64,000 nucleotides of DNA from Gammaproteobacteria bacterium (GCA_026196045.1 JAPHRJ010000056.1:16417-80416), one strand, 5' to 3'; shown: positions 28,931-38,913, counted from the stretch's first letter. The notes: generated by a model not told the origin, from the letters alone. Program-made: numbers and translations.

Positions 28931-29860
28931 TCATCTCAATGCAAACCAGGCTTTGGCATCATTTACATCTTTTTCAATTTGTACTCTCAGGGCTTCAATC
29001 GAATCAAAGCGTTCTTCATCACGTAACTTGTGTAAAAAACTTACCTGAATATGTCGTCCATAAATTTCCTGATCAAAGTCAAACAGATAGACTTCAAGCA
29101 AGGTACCAGTACCGTCTACTGTTGGTCGGGTTCCAAGACTCGCTACACCGGTAAGCGGTTCCTGATCGAGCCCAAATACTTCAACTGCAAAAATGCCCTG
29201 TAGCGGTGAGACCTTACGATGCAGGTGAATATTAGCTGTTGGAAAACCAAGTTGACGTCCCAGCTTTTCACCATGCGCCACTCGCCCACTCATGCGGTAA
29301 TCACGACCGAGAAGTTCTTCGGCTCCAGTCATGTCGCCCTGTTCGAGCGCTTTACGAATCCGAGTACTACTCACGCGTTCTGCACCAACGGCAAAAGTGT
29401 GCATATTCACAACCTGGAAGCCATGCCTCTGACCCGCTGCCTGCAAATCATTAAAACAGCCTGCTCGCTTACAACCATAACGGAAGTCATCACCCACAAC
29501 CAGATATCGCAGTCCCAACCCATCGACCAGAATTTTTTTAACAAAATCTTCTGGTGACATTGTGGCCAGCGCTTTATTAAAGGGCAAACATAGCACCCGG
29601 TCCACCGCGTAGCGACGCAGGGACTGGATCTTCTCCCTGAAGCGCATCAACCTGGGCGGCGAGGACTGCTGCCCAAAATATTCCTGTGGCTGCGGTTCAA
29701 AGGTGATCAAAACCATGGGTAGACAAAGCTCATCGGCTTTTTCCGCCAACTGGCCTAATACGGCCTGATGACCAAGATGCACCCCATCAAAATTTCCAAT
29801 GGTCCCCACACAACCTCGATGTTGTTCACGAAGGTTGTGCAGCCCCCGAATCAGTTCCAT
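28931..29860 (-). CDS. ribF: Bifunctional riboflavin kinase / FAD synthetase
   Basis: Converts riboflavin to FMN and FAD. From the ATG at 29860 (GGAG site upstream) it has 309 residues beginning MELIRGLHNL, as in E. coli (MKLIRGIHNL). N-terminal adenylyltransferase has IGNFDGVHLGH; the C-terminal kinase domain has GRVAHGEKLGRQLGFPTANI and LEVYLFDFDQEIYG. An ATG five codons upstream (29875) is possible but lacks a good site. Operon partner of ileS. Confidence 0.96.
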   Translation of the reverse strand: MELIRGLHNLREQHRGCVGTIGNFDGVHLGHQAVLGQLAEKADELCLPMVLITFEPQPQEYFGQQSSPPRLMRFREKIQSLRRYAVDRVLCLPFNKALATMSPEDFVKKILVDGLGLRYLVVGDDFRYGCKRAGCFNDLQAAGQRHGFQVVNMHTFAVGAERVSSTRIRKALEQGDMTGAEELLGRDYRMSGRVAHGEKLGRQLGFPTANIHLHRKVSPLQGIFAVEVFGLDQEPLTGVASLGTRPTVDGTGTLLEVYLFDFDQEIYGRHIQVSFLHKLRDEERFDSIEALRVQIEKDVNDAKAWFALR

Positions 29861-29962
29861 CCCCAGCTCCAGCATGCCACCACAAATTTAAAAAGAGTGA
29901 AATTATATAACAAGTTAGCGAGGTTGCGTGAAAATCAACCTGTAGAACTTTGAAACCTGCAC

Positions 29963-31519
29963 TTATTCCTGCGGCCGATGAAAATGACTGAATCGAATAC
30001 CCATAATCCACAGGGCCACAAAGTAGACTCCAGCTCCAGCCGGAACAATGATGGCTAACCGACCTACTCGTTCCAGTGGCTCAGCATTTAACCAGCTTGA
30101 GAGATCACCACCCAGCCATAGTAACCCTGCCAGCATCGCCGAACAGGCGAGTAGCACCTGAATAAACAGACGTAACCAGCCACGGCTGGGTAAATAGACA
30201 TTTTGTCGACGCAAACCACGATACAACAGGCTTGCGTTCAATAAGGCCGACATGGTCGTCGCCAGCGCCAAACCCGCATGTTGACCTTCAAAGTCCAGTG
30301 CCATCATCCCAAACACAAAAATCACGTTAAACAGCATATTAGCTGCCATCGCAATTAACGCAATTCGTACCGGGGTTTTTGTATCCTGCCGTGCAAAATA
30401 GCCCGGTGCCAGCACCTTGACCATAATAAAACCCAGCAGGCCGATCGAATATGCCATTAAGCTCAGAGTCGACATGTGCACATCCTGTTCAGAGAACTGA
30501 CCATGGTAGAACATTGTGCTAATTAATGGCCCAGCCAGTACCGCCAGTGCTACCGCCGCCGGTGTGGCAATCAGGATGACCCAGCGCAGCGCCCAGTCCA
30601 GCATGTGAGAGAAGGCCTGCGGGTTACCCTGTGCATGTTTCTCCGACAGATTAGGCAAAATCACCGTGGCCAGCGCAATACCAAATACCCCCAGAGGAAA
30701 CTCCACCAGTCGATCCGAATAATATAGCCAGGAAATACTGCCTGAGACTAAAAACGAGGCAATCAAAATATCAAACAGCAGGTTGATCTGCATGGCGGAG
30801 GAACCCACGATCCCGGGTAACATCAGTTTCATCACCCGTCGAACCCCCTGGTGGTGCCAGCCCCAGCGAGGCCAGCGCAAAAATCCCAGTTTGTATAATG
30901 CTGGAAGCTGAAAACCAAGTTGCACGATCCCGGCAATGAATACACCCCAGGCCAGGGCAAAAACCGGTTCATCCAGTTTTGGTGCCAGCCAGATAGCCGC
31001 TGCTATCAGGATCAGGTTCAAAAAAACCGGGGTAAACGCTGGTACGGCAAATCGGCCATAGCTATTGAGTAAACCGGCTACCAGCGCAGCGAGAGAAATA
31101 AACAATATATAAGGAAAGGTAATACGCAGCATCGATGCCGTCATATCAAACTTCAGAGGATCATTTAGATAGCCAGGAGCAATAATGGTAATCAGCACAG
31201 GAGTCGCGAATACGGCCACCACAGTCAGAATAGAGAGAAGTCCAGCCAGTGTGCCAGCCACATGACGAGCCAGATCGACGACATCTTCCCGTTCTTTCTG
31301 AACTTTATATTCGGTCAGTACTGGCACAAAAGCCTGGTTGAATGCACCTTCGGCAAACAGGCGACGCAGGAAATTGGGGATTTTGAAGGCCACAAAAAAA
31401 GCATCCGTCCCCACACCAATGCGGAATACATAAGCCATAACTATATCCCGCAGCAATCCGGAAATCCGGGATACCAGGGTCATCGCGCTGACAATGGCTG
31501 TGGATTTAAACAGGCTCAT
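29963..31519 (-). CDS. murJ: Lipid II flippase MurJ
   Basis: A 518-residue MOP-superfamily membrane protein with about 14 spans that flips lipid II for peptidoglycan assembly. N-terminal SLFKSTAIVSAMTLVSRISGLLRDIVMAYVF and ADAFFVAFKIPNFLRRLFAEGAFNQAFVPVL-type segments are diagnostic of MurJ/MviN, with conserved arginines in RISGLLRD and FLRRLFAEG. Lies upstream of ribF on the same strand with a 102-bp gap, and divergent from rpsT as in E. coli relatives. Confidence 0.97.
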   Translation of the reverse strand: MSLFKSTAIVSAMTLVSRISGLLRDIVMAYVFRIGVGTDAFFVAFKIPNFLRRLFAEGAFNQAFVPVLTEYKVQKEREDVVDLARHVAGTLAGLLSILTVVAVFATPVLITIIAPGYLNDPLKFDMTASMLRITFPYILFISLAALVAGLLNSYGRFAVPAFTPVFLNLILIAAAIWLAPKLDEPVFALAWGVFIAGIVQLGFQLPALYKLGFLRWPRWGWHHQGVRRVMKLMLPGIVGSSAMQINLLFDILIASFLVSGSISWLYYSDRLVEFPLGVFGIALATVILPNLSEKHAQGNPQAFSHMLDWALRWVILIATPAAVALAVLAGPLISTMFYHGQFSEQDVHMSTLSLMAYSIGLLGFIMVKVLAPGYFARQDTKTPVRIALIAMAANMLFNVIFVFGMMALDFEGQHAGLALATTMSALLNASLLYRGLRRQNVYLPSRGWLRLFIQVLLACSAMLAGLLWLGGDLSSWLNAEPLERVGRLAIIVPAGAGVYFVALWIMGIRFSHFHRPQE

Positions 31520-31685
31520 TTCATTGCTAGTCGAATAGTTGGCCGGGCCGTCTGCAAAAAGGATTGGAAAGTCACTTAAGTCTCTGTTTTTATTTGCTTA
31601 TTATTCAGTAATGCGCAAGCATATCATGCCCATTACTTAACACAGAAGCAGAACTACAAATATTACGCTATTTTCCCACAGGGCA

Positions 31686-31714
31686 TTGACAATCAGGGGC
31701 AGAAGTCCCAAAAT
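31686..31714 (+). promoter_or_regulatory. Promoter of rpsT
   Basis: TTGACA (31686-31691) and CAAAAT (31709-31714) with 17-bp spacing, giving a leader of about 35 nt before the rpsT start. Confidence 0.6.
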
Positions 31715-31757
31715 ACGCCGCTTTCCGAGTCCAGTTGCCTGCTTTTAGGAGATTACT

Positions 31758-32018
31758 TTGGCTAACTCAGCACAATCAAGAAAACGCGCCCGTCAGGCCG
31801 AAAAACGTCGTCAGCACAACGCCAGCCTGCGTGCTCATTTCCGTACTTTTGTTAAAAAAGTAATTGGTGCTATCCGTGCCGGTGACAAAGAACAGGCTCA
31901 GGCCGCTTATCAGACTGCCGCAGGTATCATTGATAAAACCGCGCAGAAAGGCCTGATTCACAAGAACAAGGCTGCTCGTCATAAAAGCCGTCTGAATACC
32001 CGCATTCGTGCAATGTAA
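31758..32018 (+). CDS. rpsT: 30S ribosomal protein S20
   Basis: An 86-residue basic protein, [25 protein letters not shown], binding 16S rRNA. The start codon is TTG (31758-31760), 7 bases after a good AGGAG; E. coli rpsT also uses TTG, a feature linked to translational autoregulation, so the start is credible. Followed by an intrinsic terminator; monocistronic and divergent from murJ. Confidence 0.98.
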   Translation: MANSAQSRKRARQAEKRRQHNASLRAHFRTFVKKVIGAIRAGDKEQAQAAYQTAAGIIDKTAQKGLIHKNKAARHKSRLNTRIRAM

Positions 32019-32048
32019 TCCTTTTATTGTTTAAGGTTTACATAAGAT

Positions 32049-32078
32049 AAAAAAACCGGTCATTTGACCGGTTTTTTT
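32049..32078 (+). terminator. Intrinsic terminator of rpsT
   Basis: ACCGGTC (32055-32061) pairs with GACCGGT (32066-32072), followed by a run of T; flanking A/T tracts extend the stem. Confidence 0.92.
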
Positions 32079-32166
32079 ATCTCTGATAATAACAGGAACG
32101 CCGTATCTAACCGGGCTAAACTAACAATAGGGAATTCGCCATCGTAGTTAAGAATGAGGCCATTCC

Positions 32167-32661
32167 ATGGTATTCGATGTTGAAGCGTCAGAAGTAAAAC
32201 CCGCAAAAAATGCCCATGAATTGTTTATGGTAAGCCTTGGAGCATTATTGCTACTCGGCCCGATGACGATTTTTCTGGAAATGGGGCGTATTAGTCTCCT
32301 CATCCCACTACTCTTTTCCTCAGCCTTTGCCCTGTATACTTATCTAAGAATCCCTCACAGCCAGAGCTGGTTCATCCAAATGCACTGGCGTCTTGCACTA
32401 CGCAACTATCGTTGGCTTTTTCTTGGTTATGCTATTACCAGCGTACTGTTAATCGGAAGCTGGCTGATAGAGACGACAAGCCATACAGATAGTCCTGCTC
32501 AACTTCTTGCTATAGCCCTCATTCGCATTGGCCTGATGCCAACCATCATTATGGTCTTCGCCTGTTTTGTCATGGAGAACGGTGCTCTTAATCAGGCTTT
32601 ACGTCATGAAGTCCCTGAAGGACTGGTCAAATTATTCCCGCCTCCTGAAAACTCGGTCTAA
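32167..32661 (+). CDS. Orphan four-span membrane protein
   Basis: A 164-residue protein that I do not recognise. After a 20-residue polar N-terminus there are hydrophobic stretches at about 21-38, 41-60, 84-101 and 113-137. Between spans 2 and 3 lies a basic/aromatic segment (YLRIPHSQSWFIQMHWRLALRNYRWLF). The C-terminal tail (HEVPEGLVKLFPPPENSV) is polar. Codon use matches its neighbours. It stands alone between rpsT and the nhaD remnant. No function is proposed. Confidence 0.7.
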   Translation: MVFDVEASEVKPAKNAHELFMVSLGALLLLGPMTIFLEMGRISLLIPLLFSSAFALYTYLRIPHSQSWFIQMHWRLALRNYRWLFLGYAITSVLLIGSWLIETTSHTDSPAQLLAIALIRIGLMPTIIMVFACFVMENGALNQALRHEVPEGLVKLFPPPENSV

Positions 32662-32842
32662 ATTAAATCATATGCACGTGATACTCATTGTTATCAAAAT
32701 AATTACAACCGCATAGACCGTAGATTTACTGATTGCCTTAATTAGCAGACCTGTCTCATAACATAATTCTGAACTAATATTAGTATGATAAATATTATTT
32801 AGCCTTAGCTGCTCAACAATCAGACAGTACAATAATAAAAAT

Positions 32843-33711
32843 ATGAAAATCTTAAAATCAGGCTTTTCAATTTTTCTATTTCTTCTTACCCCTCTTACCC
32901 TTGGGGCGGCTACCAGTTCAGGGGCAGACAACTATCTGGATCTCACCACCCATCCTGTAGGTCTGTTGTCACTCGTTCTATTTATCATTGCCTACGCCGT
33001 AGTGATATGTGAGGAATGTACTCAACTACGCAAATCAAAACCAGTTATCCTCGCCGCAGGCATCATCTGGGCCATGATTGCCAGTCTCGCCTGCGTAAAT
33101 ATTGTTGTTGCAGCCAACGCCGGAGGAGCCTTTAGTCCATTTGGCGACATCACAACATTGATGGTCTGGCAAAAAGGTGCTGTCGAATTTCAGACTTTCT
33201 TTTTACTGTTCATTCCTTCGCTGGTTAATTTTCTGGTACCCGCCACCCTGATACACTTTTTCGTACCCCATGGCACACCTGAGCCTGACAATGGACGGGT
33301 AAAACTCTACCGTGGTGCCTATGTCATAATATTCCTGTTTGTCTGCACCATTGTCACTGCCGTTAGCTTCCATAGTATTTTACATCTGCCCCCCATGTTA
33401 GGGATGATGGCGGGTCTCGCTTATTTACAGTTCTATGGTTATTACCTGAAAAGAACCCATGTCCCTACCCCTGAAGATCATCCCGACTATGGCACAGTAG
33501 ACGATATGATGCATTCAGGTAGAAAAACACGTAAGCCCTTCGATATTTTCGGTCGTCTCGCTCGCGCTGAATGGGGCAGGCACGAGGCATGTATACCTTT
33601 TTCACTCACCTTAAATGGACGCCGGTAATCATGCTGGGTTATGCGGCAAGTATTCTCACTCATATCTGGATAAATGCAGACACCTACCAGATACCTGTCA
33701 TGGGAGGTTAA
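32843..33711 (+). pseudogene. nhaD: NhaD Na+/H+ antiporter gene with two internal deletions
   Basis: The N-terminal part (32843-33571) matches NhaD: VICEECTQLRKSKPVILAAGIIW, then directly CVNIVVAANAGGAFSPFGD and ITTLMVWQKG. In intact NhaD about 90-110 residues, including the ISPIADNLTT helix region, separate these two segments, so an in-frame block is missing near 33081. At 33571 the frame that continues NhaD changes: MGQARGMYTFF and HLKWTPVIMLGYAAS follow in the other frame (33571-33708, stop TAA 33709-33711), with about 80-95 residues missing. As read from 32843, the open frame ends in an unrelated short tail at 33628. The conserved ion-path helices are lost, so the gene is very likely non-functional. 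Assembly collapse is the alternative. Confidence 0.85.
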
Positions 33712-33716
33712 TAGCT

Positions 33717-34265
33717 ATGCTTGATGATCTTAAGGTCAAAGATGTCTATCTCAAGACGGAGGACTACCCGAATATTTCAGTCAATGCTCCACTGGGACAG
33801 GCTTTCCATCTGATGCACCATGTACTGGAAGATAAAACCAAGTTCCGCACCATTCTGGTACTGGACGATGATAACCGCTTAAAAGGTTATCTGTCTCTAC
33901 GAGATCTTATTAGTGCAGTAGGACCGGACTACCTGAAAAAATGTCATCCACATTTCATGCGGAATCAGCCTATCAGTGGTTTTTGTCAGGATCTAACCTC
34001 ACTTTCGGTAATCTGGCAGGAGGGATTTACTCTTAAATTACATGATGAGTTGAACAAACCTGTATCCGAATGTATGACTCCCATGGAAGACCTGGTTATT
34101 CTGGATGACCCTATTGCAAAATGTCTCTATACCATGCTCGCTAATGATGTACTCGTGCTTCCTGTTGTTGAAGACGAACACGTTATTGGCGTCATACGTC
34201 TGGTCGATCTGTTTGAACGAATTGCTGATAACGTTGAACAGGCGTGGATGCCTGAACAGAAGTAG
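33717..34265 (+). CDS. Two-CBS-domain protein
   Basis: From ATG 33717 (GGGAGG 9 bases upstream) a 182-residue soluble protein with two CBS modules: residues about 8-75 (NAPLGQAFHLMHH ... RTILVLDDDNRLKGYLSLRDLI) and about 118-175 (MTPMEDLVILDDPIAKCLYTM ... LVLPVVEDEHVIGVIRLVDLF). Such pairs bind adenine nucleotides and often gate transporters. Its Shine-Dalgarno lies in the last codons of the nhaD remnant, and the SLC13 gene follows after 9 bp, so it probably regulated NhaD and/or the SLC13 transporter. Upstream frame extension into nhaD is rejected. Confidence 0.88.
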   Translation: MLDDLKVKDVYLKTEDYPNISVNAPLGQAFHLMHHVLEDKTKFRTILVLDDDNRLKGYLSLRDLISAVGPDYLKKCHPHFMRNQPISGFCQDLTSLSVIWQEGFTLKLHDELNKPVSECMTPMEDLVILDDPIAKCLYTMLANDVLVLPVVEDEHVIGVIRLVDLFERIADNVEQAWMPEQK

Positions 34266-34274
34266 AGGTAAACT

Positions 34275-35762
34275 ATGTCAGAACAACCCGAACAAAAATA
34301 TATTCAATTTACGCTTCCGATTACGGTTCTTGATCTTAAACGTATCGGCTTTATCACCCTGGGTCTGTTTCTTTTCTTCTGGCTTTATCTTGCCGATCCA
34401 CTTCCCGATGCGATCGATCCACTTGGTGAACATTTCCCATTAAGCCGTGAAGGTAAAGCCGCTATTGCATTATTTTTATTGGCCGGTACCTGGTGGGTAT
34501 TTGAAGTAGTCCCCATTGGCGTAACCAGCCTGGCTATTGGTGTTGTCCAGGCACTATTTTTAATCCGACCAGCCAGCGTTGCTTTCAAAGATTTTATGGA
34601 TCCATCTGTACTGTTTATTTTTGGTTCTCTTGTTATTGGTATGGTATTCACCAAAGTTGGCCTTTCGCGACGAGTCTCATATAAGATGCTGACAATTGTG
34701 GGGGAAAAGACCAGCATGATTTATCTGGGCTGTTTCATTGTTACGGCCATTCTCACACATTTCATGGCACATACTGCGGTTGCTGCGACCATGTTCCCTA
34801 TTTTAATGGCCATTTACACGCTGTACGGTGAGACTGATAAACCAACAAAATTTGGTAAGGGTTTATTTATTGGTATGGCCTTTGTTGCCGGTGCCGGTAG
34901 TATGATCACCTTATTAGGCGCTGCACGTGGTGCAGTTGCACTTGGCTTCTATAATGATATTGTCGATCGTAATATTTCCTTTTTTGAATTAAGTTATTAC
35001 ATGTTTCCCATTGGCTGGATAATGGTCTTCCTCTGCTGGGTACTCATAATGCTAATGTTCAAACCTGAGAAAGCAGAAATTCCCGGTCTACGGGAAAAAG
35101 CTAAACGCCTGTACAAAGAAGCCGGCCCCATCACCCGTGATGAAATCTTTGTCGTTGGAGTAGTACTGGCGGTGATTGTTACTCTGTCACTAAAATCATT
35201 CATCCCCGAAATGGAATTCATCGATAAAACCTCAGTCATTCTACTTTCAACAATTATCTTTTTCATGTTCAAGATCCTGACCATTAAGGAACTGGAACAG
35301 ATCCCCTGGAATATTATCCTTCTTTTTGCCGGCGCAATGAGTATCGGTTTCTGTTTATGGGAAACGGGTGCCGCCAGGTGGCTAGCGATTAACTGGTTAG
35401 CCATGTTTAAAGAATCTAACTGGTTTATTTTTGTGTTAGGGATTTCCTTCTTTGTCATGATTATGACCAACTTCATCATGAATGTCGCCGCTATTGCGAT
35501 TTCACTCCCCGTCGCACTGGTAATTGCACCATACCTTGGCGTTGCACCGGATGTTGTGTTGTATTCATCCCTGATCGTTTCCGCCTGTCCATTCCTGTTA
35601 CTGGTGGGTGCCGCACCCAATGCGATTGCCTATGACTCAAAGCAGTTCACCACTGGACAGTTTTTCGTGGCGGGTATTCCTGGCAGTATTGTACTGATGG
35701 CGGTTACCGCACTGGCGGTGGGTATCATCTGGCCATTGATGGGGATGCCCATTACCCAATAA
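34275..35762 (+). CDS. SLC13/DASS-family sodium-coupled anion transporter
   Basis: A 495-residue inner-membrane protein with about 12 spans. Family landmarks: GTWWVFEVVPIGVTSLAIGV (first inverted repeat), ILTHFMAHTAVAATMFPILMAI (SNT-like hairpin region), AGAGSMITLLGAARG, and in the second repeat TNFIMNVAAIAISLPVALVIAP followed by LLVGAAPNAIAYDS. Members import sulfate, dicarboxylates, citrate or related anions with Na+; the substrate cannot be told. It is co-transcribed with the CBS protein. Confidence 0.88.
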   Translation: MSEQPEQKYIQFTLPITVLDLKRIGFITLGLFLFFWLYLADPLPDAIDPLGEHFPLSREGKAAIALFLLAGTWWVFEVVPIGVTSLAIGVVQALFLIRPASVAFKDFMDPSVLFIFGSLVIGMVFTKVGLSRRVSYKMLTIVGEKTSMIYLGCFIVTAILTHFMAHTAVAATMFPILMAIYTLYGETDKPTKFGKGLFIGMAFVAGAGSMITLLGAARGAVALGFYNDIVDRNISFFELSYYMFPIGWIMVFLCWVLIMLMFKPEKAEIPGLREKAKRLYKEAGPITRDEIFVVGVVLAVIVTLSLKSFIPEMEFIDKTSVILLSTIIFFMFKILTIKELEQIPWNIILLFAGAMSIGFCLWETGAARWLAINWLAMFKESNWFIFVLGISFFVMIMTNFIMNVAAIAISLPVALVIAPYLGVAPDVVLYSSLIVSACPFLLLVGAAPNAIAYDSKQFTTGQFFVAGIPGSIVLMAVTALAVGIIWPLMGMPITQ

Positions 35763-35931
35763 AACCATAATCAGGTTTCATCTAACCAGAATCATAATGT
35801 GTCTATATAGATAATATTAACTGCATTTATCGCCTATACTTTAACTTGAATGTAATTACTCTCATATAAGGATGCTAAAGAAACTATATACCTCGGAAGA
35901 AGGAACATATCCGTGACATCGATTCAATATT

Positions 35932-38913
35932 ATGGCCTTAATCCCACATACACCCGAGACAACCCCCCATACCCCACGCTTCTGGCATCTTTTATGTAAG
36001 ATGCGCATCCGGCAATTATTATTGCTGGTTCTTGGTCTATTAACCCTCATATCTATCATGGCTCTTGGTTGGAATGTTATCCACGTATTACATCAGTATG
36101 AGGATGCCGAATATATGGCTGGCTCAAGCGATATCGGGCAACAGGCGCTGGCTCTCAATGCCCTGCTAGCTCGTGAACGTGGCCTGGCCGCGGCACTGCT
36201 TGCAAACCCGAAAACTTATAATGCAAAGACAAAGATTCACCTGAAACAATTACGTCAGGATGCTGATAAAGCTATGTACAGCCTCTATCAAAAACTGAAA
36301 GAAAACACTAGCCTGGTGACTATTCCGACGATCCATCCCCATCTTGATAGCGTGGTTCAACGCCTGAGTGACAACCGTCAACAGGTAGATCAAAACCTCA
36401 ATAATAATGATGCCTCCATGACCTACAGTAGCTGGATCGATGCAATCAGCCAACGTATTGAAGAAATAGCGATGATCAATCGTATTGTCATGGCTCCCGT
36501 CAAAGAAGAAGAACATGCATCACGTTATGGCATATTTATTAAGGAGGCTTTTTTTAGCTACAGTGAGAATGCAGGCCATGAGCGGGCTCTACTTAGTGCC
36601 GTCATTGCCCAACAGCGATCTTTCCGTCAGGAGGAATACCAGCAACTCGATATTTACCTCCATACCAGTCAACTGATAGAAAAACGACTTAATGTGATAC
36701 TGGATTTTTTTCCATCAACCCCTGCCATCCGCCAGGCACGGACTGAGTTACAACGCACCTATAAGGAGGGGTACATGGCTCTGCGAACCGCCATAGTCCA
36801 GAGCAGTCTTAATGGCCAACCCTATCCGATTACTTCTACTGAGTGGTTTAACCAGGCTACTGAGGCCGTTAACGCCATCCTTAATCTCTCAGATGCCGTT
36901 AACCTGCATATTAATGATGATATTGATATCATAAAAAATCGAAGCCGCAATACAATTGTTGCTCTGATTATTACCCTACTGCTGGTTATTACCATTTTTA
37001 TAGTTGCCTTTATGGTGACCTACCGCCGTATTCTGATGCCACTACAACAACTGGAATGCTCGGCTCACACGATTTCCGGTGGCAACCTTACCCAGCCTAT
37101 ACAAATCCTGGCCCAGGATGAGTTTGGTGATGTTGCTGAAGCTTTTGAAGTGATGCGTGATTATCTGTTTCATGACCGTGAAAAACGGCAGAAGGCAGAA
37201 TATGAATTGCGTAAACTCTCCACCGCTATTGAACAGAGTGTTAGTTCTATTATTATCACTGATATCAATGGTGTTACAGAATATGTCAACCCACAGTTCT
37301 ATAAAACCACTGGTTACAAACCCGAAGAAGCGATTGGCCACAAGGCTAACCTGCTGCGTTCAGATAAAACTCCTTTATCTACCCATACCCATCTCTGGGA
37401 TACCATTAGAAGTGGGCAGGTCTGGCATGGTGAAATACTCAATAAAAAGAAAAATGGAGAACTATTTTGGGAGCTGGTTTCCATTTCACCAGTACGAAAC
37501 CGTGAAGGCCAGATTGCGAATTTTATTGGCATCCAGCATGACATTACTGAACGCAAGAAACTTGAAGAACGCCTCAACTTTATGGCTTACCATGATGAGC
37601 TTACTGAATTACCCAATCGGACTCTGTTGCTCGATCGCTTTGAACAACTAACAACACATGCCCAGCGAGCTAACCATAAAGTTGCTCTGCTAATTCTTGA
37701 CCTGGATCGTTTTAAACTAATCAATGACAGTCTTGGTCACCGTATTGGAGACCAGCTACTTATTGAGATAGCCAAACGTCTTAAACATACAGCACGTAGC
37801 AGTGATACGATTGCACGTTATGGTGGTGATGAGTTTGTCATACTGGTCAGCGATCTTACCGATACTGATTCGCTAATTAATCTTTCCAAACGACTGGTAG
37901 ACATCATTAGCGAACCCATGACTATTTCTGAACACCATCTACATATCTCTGCCAGTATTGGTATCAGTATCTGGCCAGATGATGGCGATGATATGGATAC
38001 ACTATTACGTCTGGCTGATACCGCCATGTACCACGCCAAAGATCTGGGCCGAAATCAATTTCAGTTCTATACTCCGGAACTAAACCTGCAAACCAGCCAA
38101 CGACTCCGCCTTGAGAATGATCTCCGTGTCGCCCTCGATAACCAGGAACTTGAACTCTATTACCAGCCACAGGTTCATCTAAAAGATAATAAAATTATTG
38201 GTGCCGAAGCGTTAATACGCTGGAACCATCCTGAGTTTGGTCTGATATCTCCCATTCAATTTATTCCCCTGGCAGAAGATACCGGACTTATCCGACCCAT
38301 CGGTGAATGGGTATTACTTAGTGCCTGTACCCAGGCTATGGAATGGGAAAAGGATGGTTACTCTGATCTGTCTATCGCTGTGAATGTTTCGGTACGTCAA
38401 CTTGATGATATCAACTTTCTCTCCAGCCTCAAACGTACACTACAACAAAGCGGCCTTGATGCCGGACGCCTGGAAATTGAAATCACAGAAAGTTCGGTGA
38501 TGGAACAACCCGAAAGAATGCTGGAGGTACTCAATACCATCAAGCAGCTAGGTATAAAACTGGCCCTTGATGATTTTGGTACGGGTTATTCTAGTTTATC
38601 CTATCTGCGCCGCTTCCCTTTCGACAAGCTCAAGATTGATCGTTCATTTATCAAGGACATCACAAATAAACCTGAAGATGCCGCCATTACACATACCATT
38701 GGTGAAATGGCGCATAGTCTGAAGATGACTGTTATTGCAGAGGGTGTAGAGACTGAATTACAGGCGACCTACCTAAGACGTTCTGCCTGTGATGAGATAC
38801 AGGGTTATCTGATCAGTAAGCCAGTTCCTGCTGCAGAATTTATGCGGCTGCTTCAGCACCCAGTACAATATTTTGATCACATTGAAGAAGATACATCTGA
38901 TATTTTTAGTTAA
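35932..38913 (+). CDS. NIT-HAMP-PAS-GGDEF-EAL cyclic-di-GMP protein
   Basis: A 993-residue inner-membrane signalling protein. Membrane spans at about 25-46 and 340-362 enclose a periplasmic, mostly helical NIT-type sensor (LNALLARERGLAAALLANP near 75), a domain associated with nitrate/nitrite sensing. HAMP (about 360-415), PAS with PAC (432-540), GGDEF (550-710) and EAL (725-975) follow. The diguanylate cyclase motif is intact (GGDEF at 631-635) with an inhibitory RxxD site (RSSD) five residues upstream; the phosphodiesterase motif EALIRW is at 759-764 with DDFGTGYSSL, so both halves could be active. The start lacks a clear Shine-Dalgarno; Met24 is an alternative. Confidence 0.92.
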   Translation: MALIPHTPETTPHTPRFWHLLCKMRIRQLLLLVLGLLTLISIMALGWNVIHVLHQYEDAEYMAGSSDIGQQALALNALLARERGLAAALLANPKTYNAKTKIHLKQLRQDADKAMYSLYQKLKENTSLVTIPTIHPHLDSVVQRLSDNRQQVDQNLNNNDASMTYSSWIDAISQRIEEIAMINRIVMAPVKEEEHASRYGIFIKEAFFSYSENAGHERALLSAVIAQQRSFRQEEYQQLDIYLHTSQLIEKRLNVILDFFPSTPAIRQARTELQRTYKEGYMALRTAIVQSSLNGQPYPITSTEWFNQATEAVNAILNLSDAVNLHINDDIDIIKNRSRNTIVALIITLLLVITIFIVAFMVTYRRILMPLQQLECSAHTISGGNLTQPIQILAQDEFGDVAEAFEVMRDYLFHDREKRQKAEYELRKLSTAIEQSVSSIIITDINGVTEYVNPQFYKTTGYKPEEAIGHKANLLRSDKTPLSTHTHLWDTIRSGQVWHGEILNKKKNGELFWELVSISPVRNREGQIANFIGIQHDITERKKLEERLNFMAYHDELTELPNRTLLLDRFEQLTTHAQRANHKVALLILDLDRFKLINDSLGHRIGDQLLIEIAKRLKHTARSSDTIARYGGDEFVILVSDLTDTDSLINLSKRLVDIISEPMTISEHHLHISASIGISIWPDDGDDMDTLLRLADTAMYHAKDLGRNQFQFYTPELNLQTSQRLRLENDLRVALDNQELELYYQPQVHLKDNKIIGAEALIRWNHPEFGLISPIQFIPLAEDTGLIRPIGEWVLLSACTQAMEWEKDGYSDLSIAVNVSVRQLDDINFLSSLKRTLQQSGLDAGRLEIEITESSVMEQPERMLEVLNTIKQLGIKLALDDFGTGYSSLSYLRRFPFDKLKIDRSFIKDITNKPEDAAITHTIGEMAHSLKMTVIAEGVETELQATYLRRSACDEIQGYLISKPVPAAEFMRLLQHPVQYFDHIEEDTSDIFS

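Noticed and set aside
33615..33716. Longer N-terminus for the CBS protein
   Set aside because: The extra codons overlap the true C-terminal frame of nhaD, while the ATG at 33717 has a strong GGGAGG site.
34997..35620. 207-codon minus-strand frame
   Set aside because: Antisense to the SLC13 transporter; composition follows the complement of hydrophobic codons and no start signal is evident.
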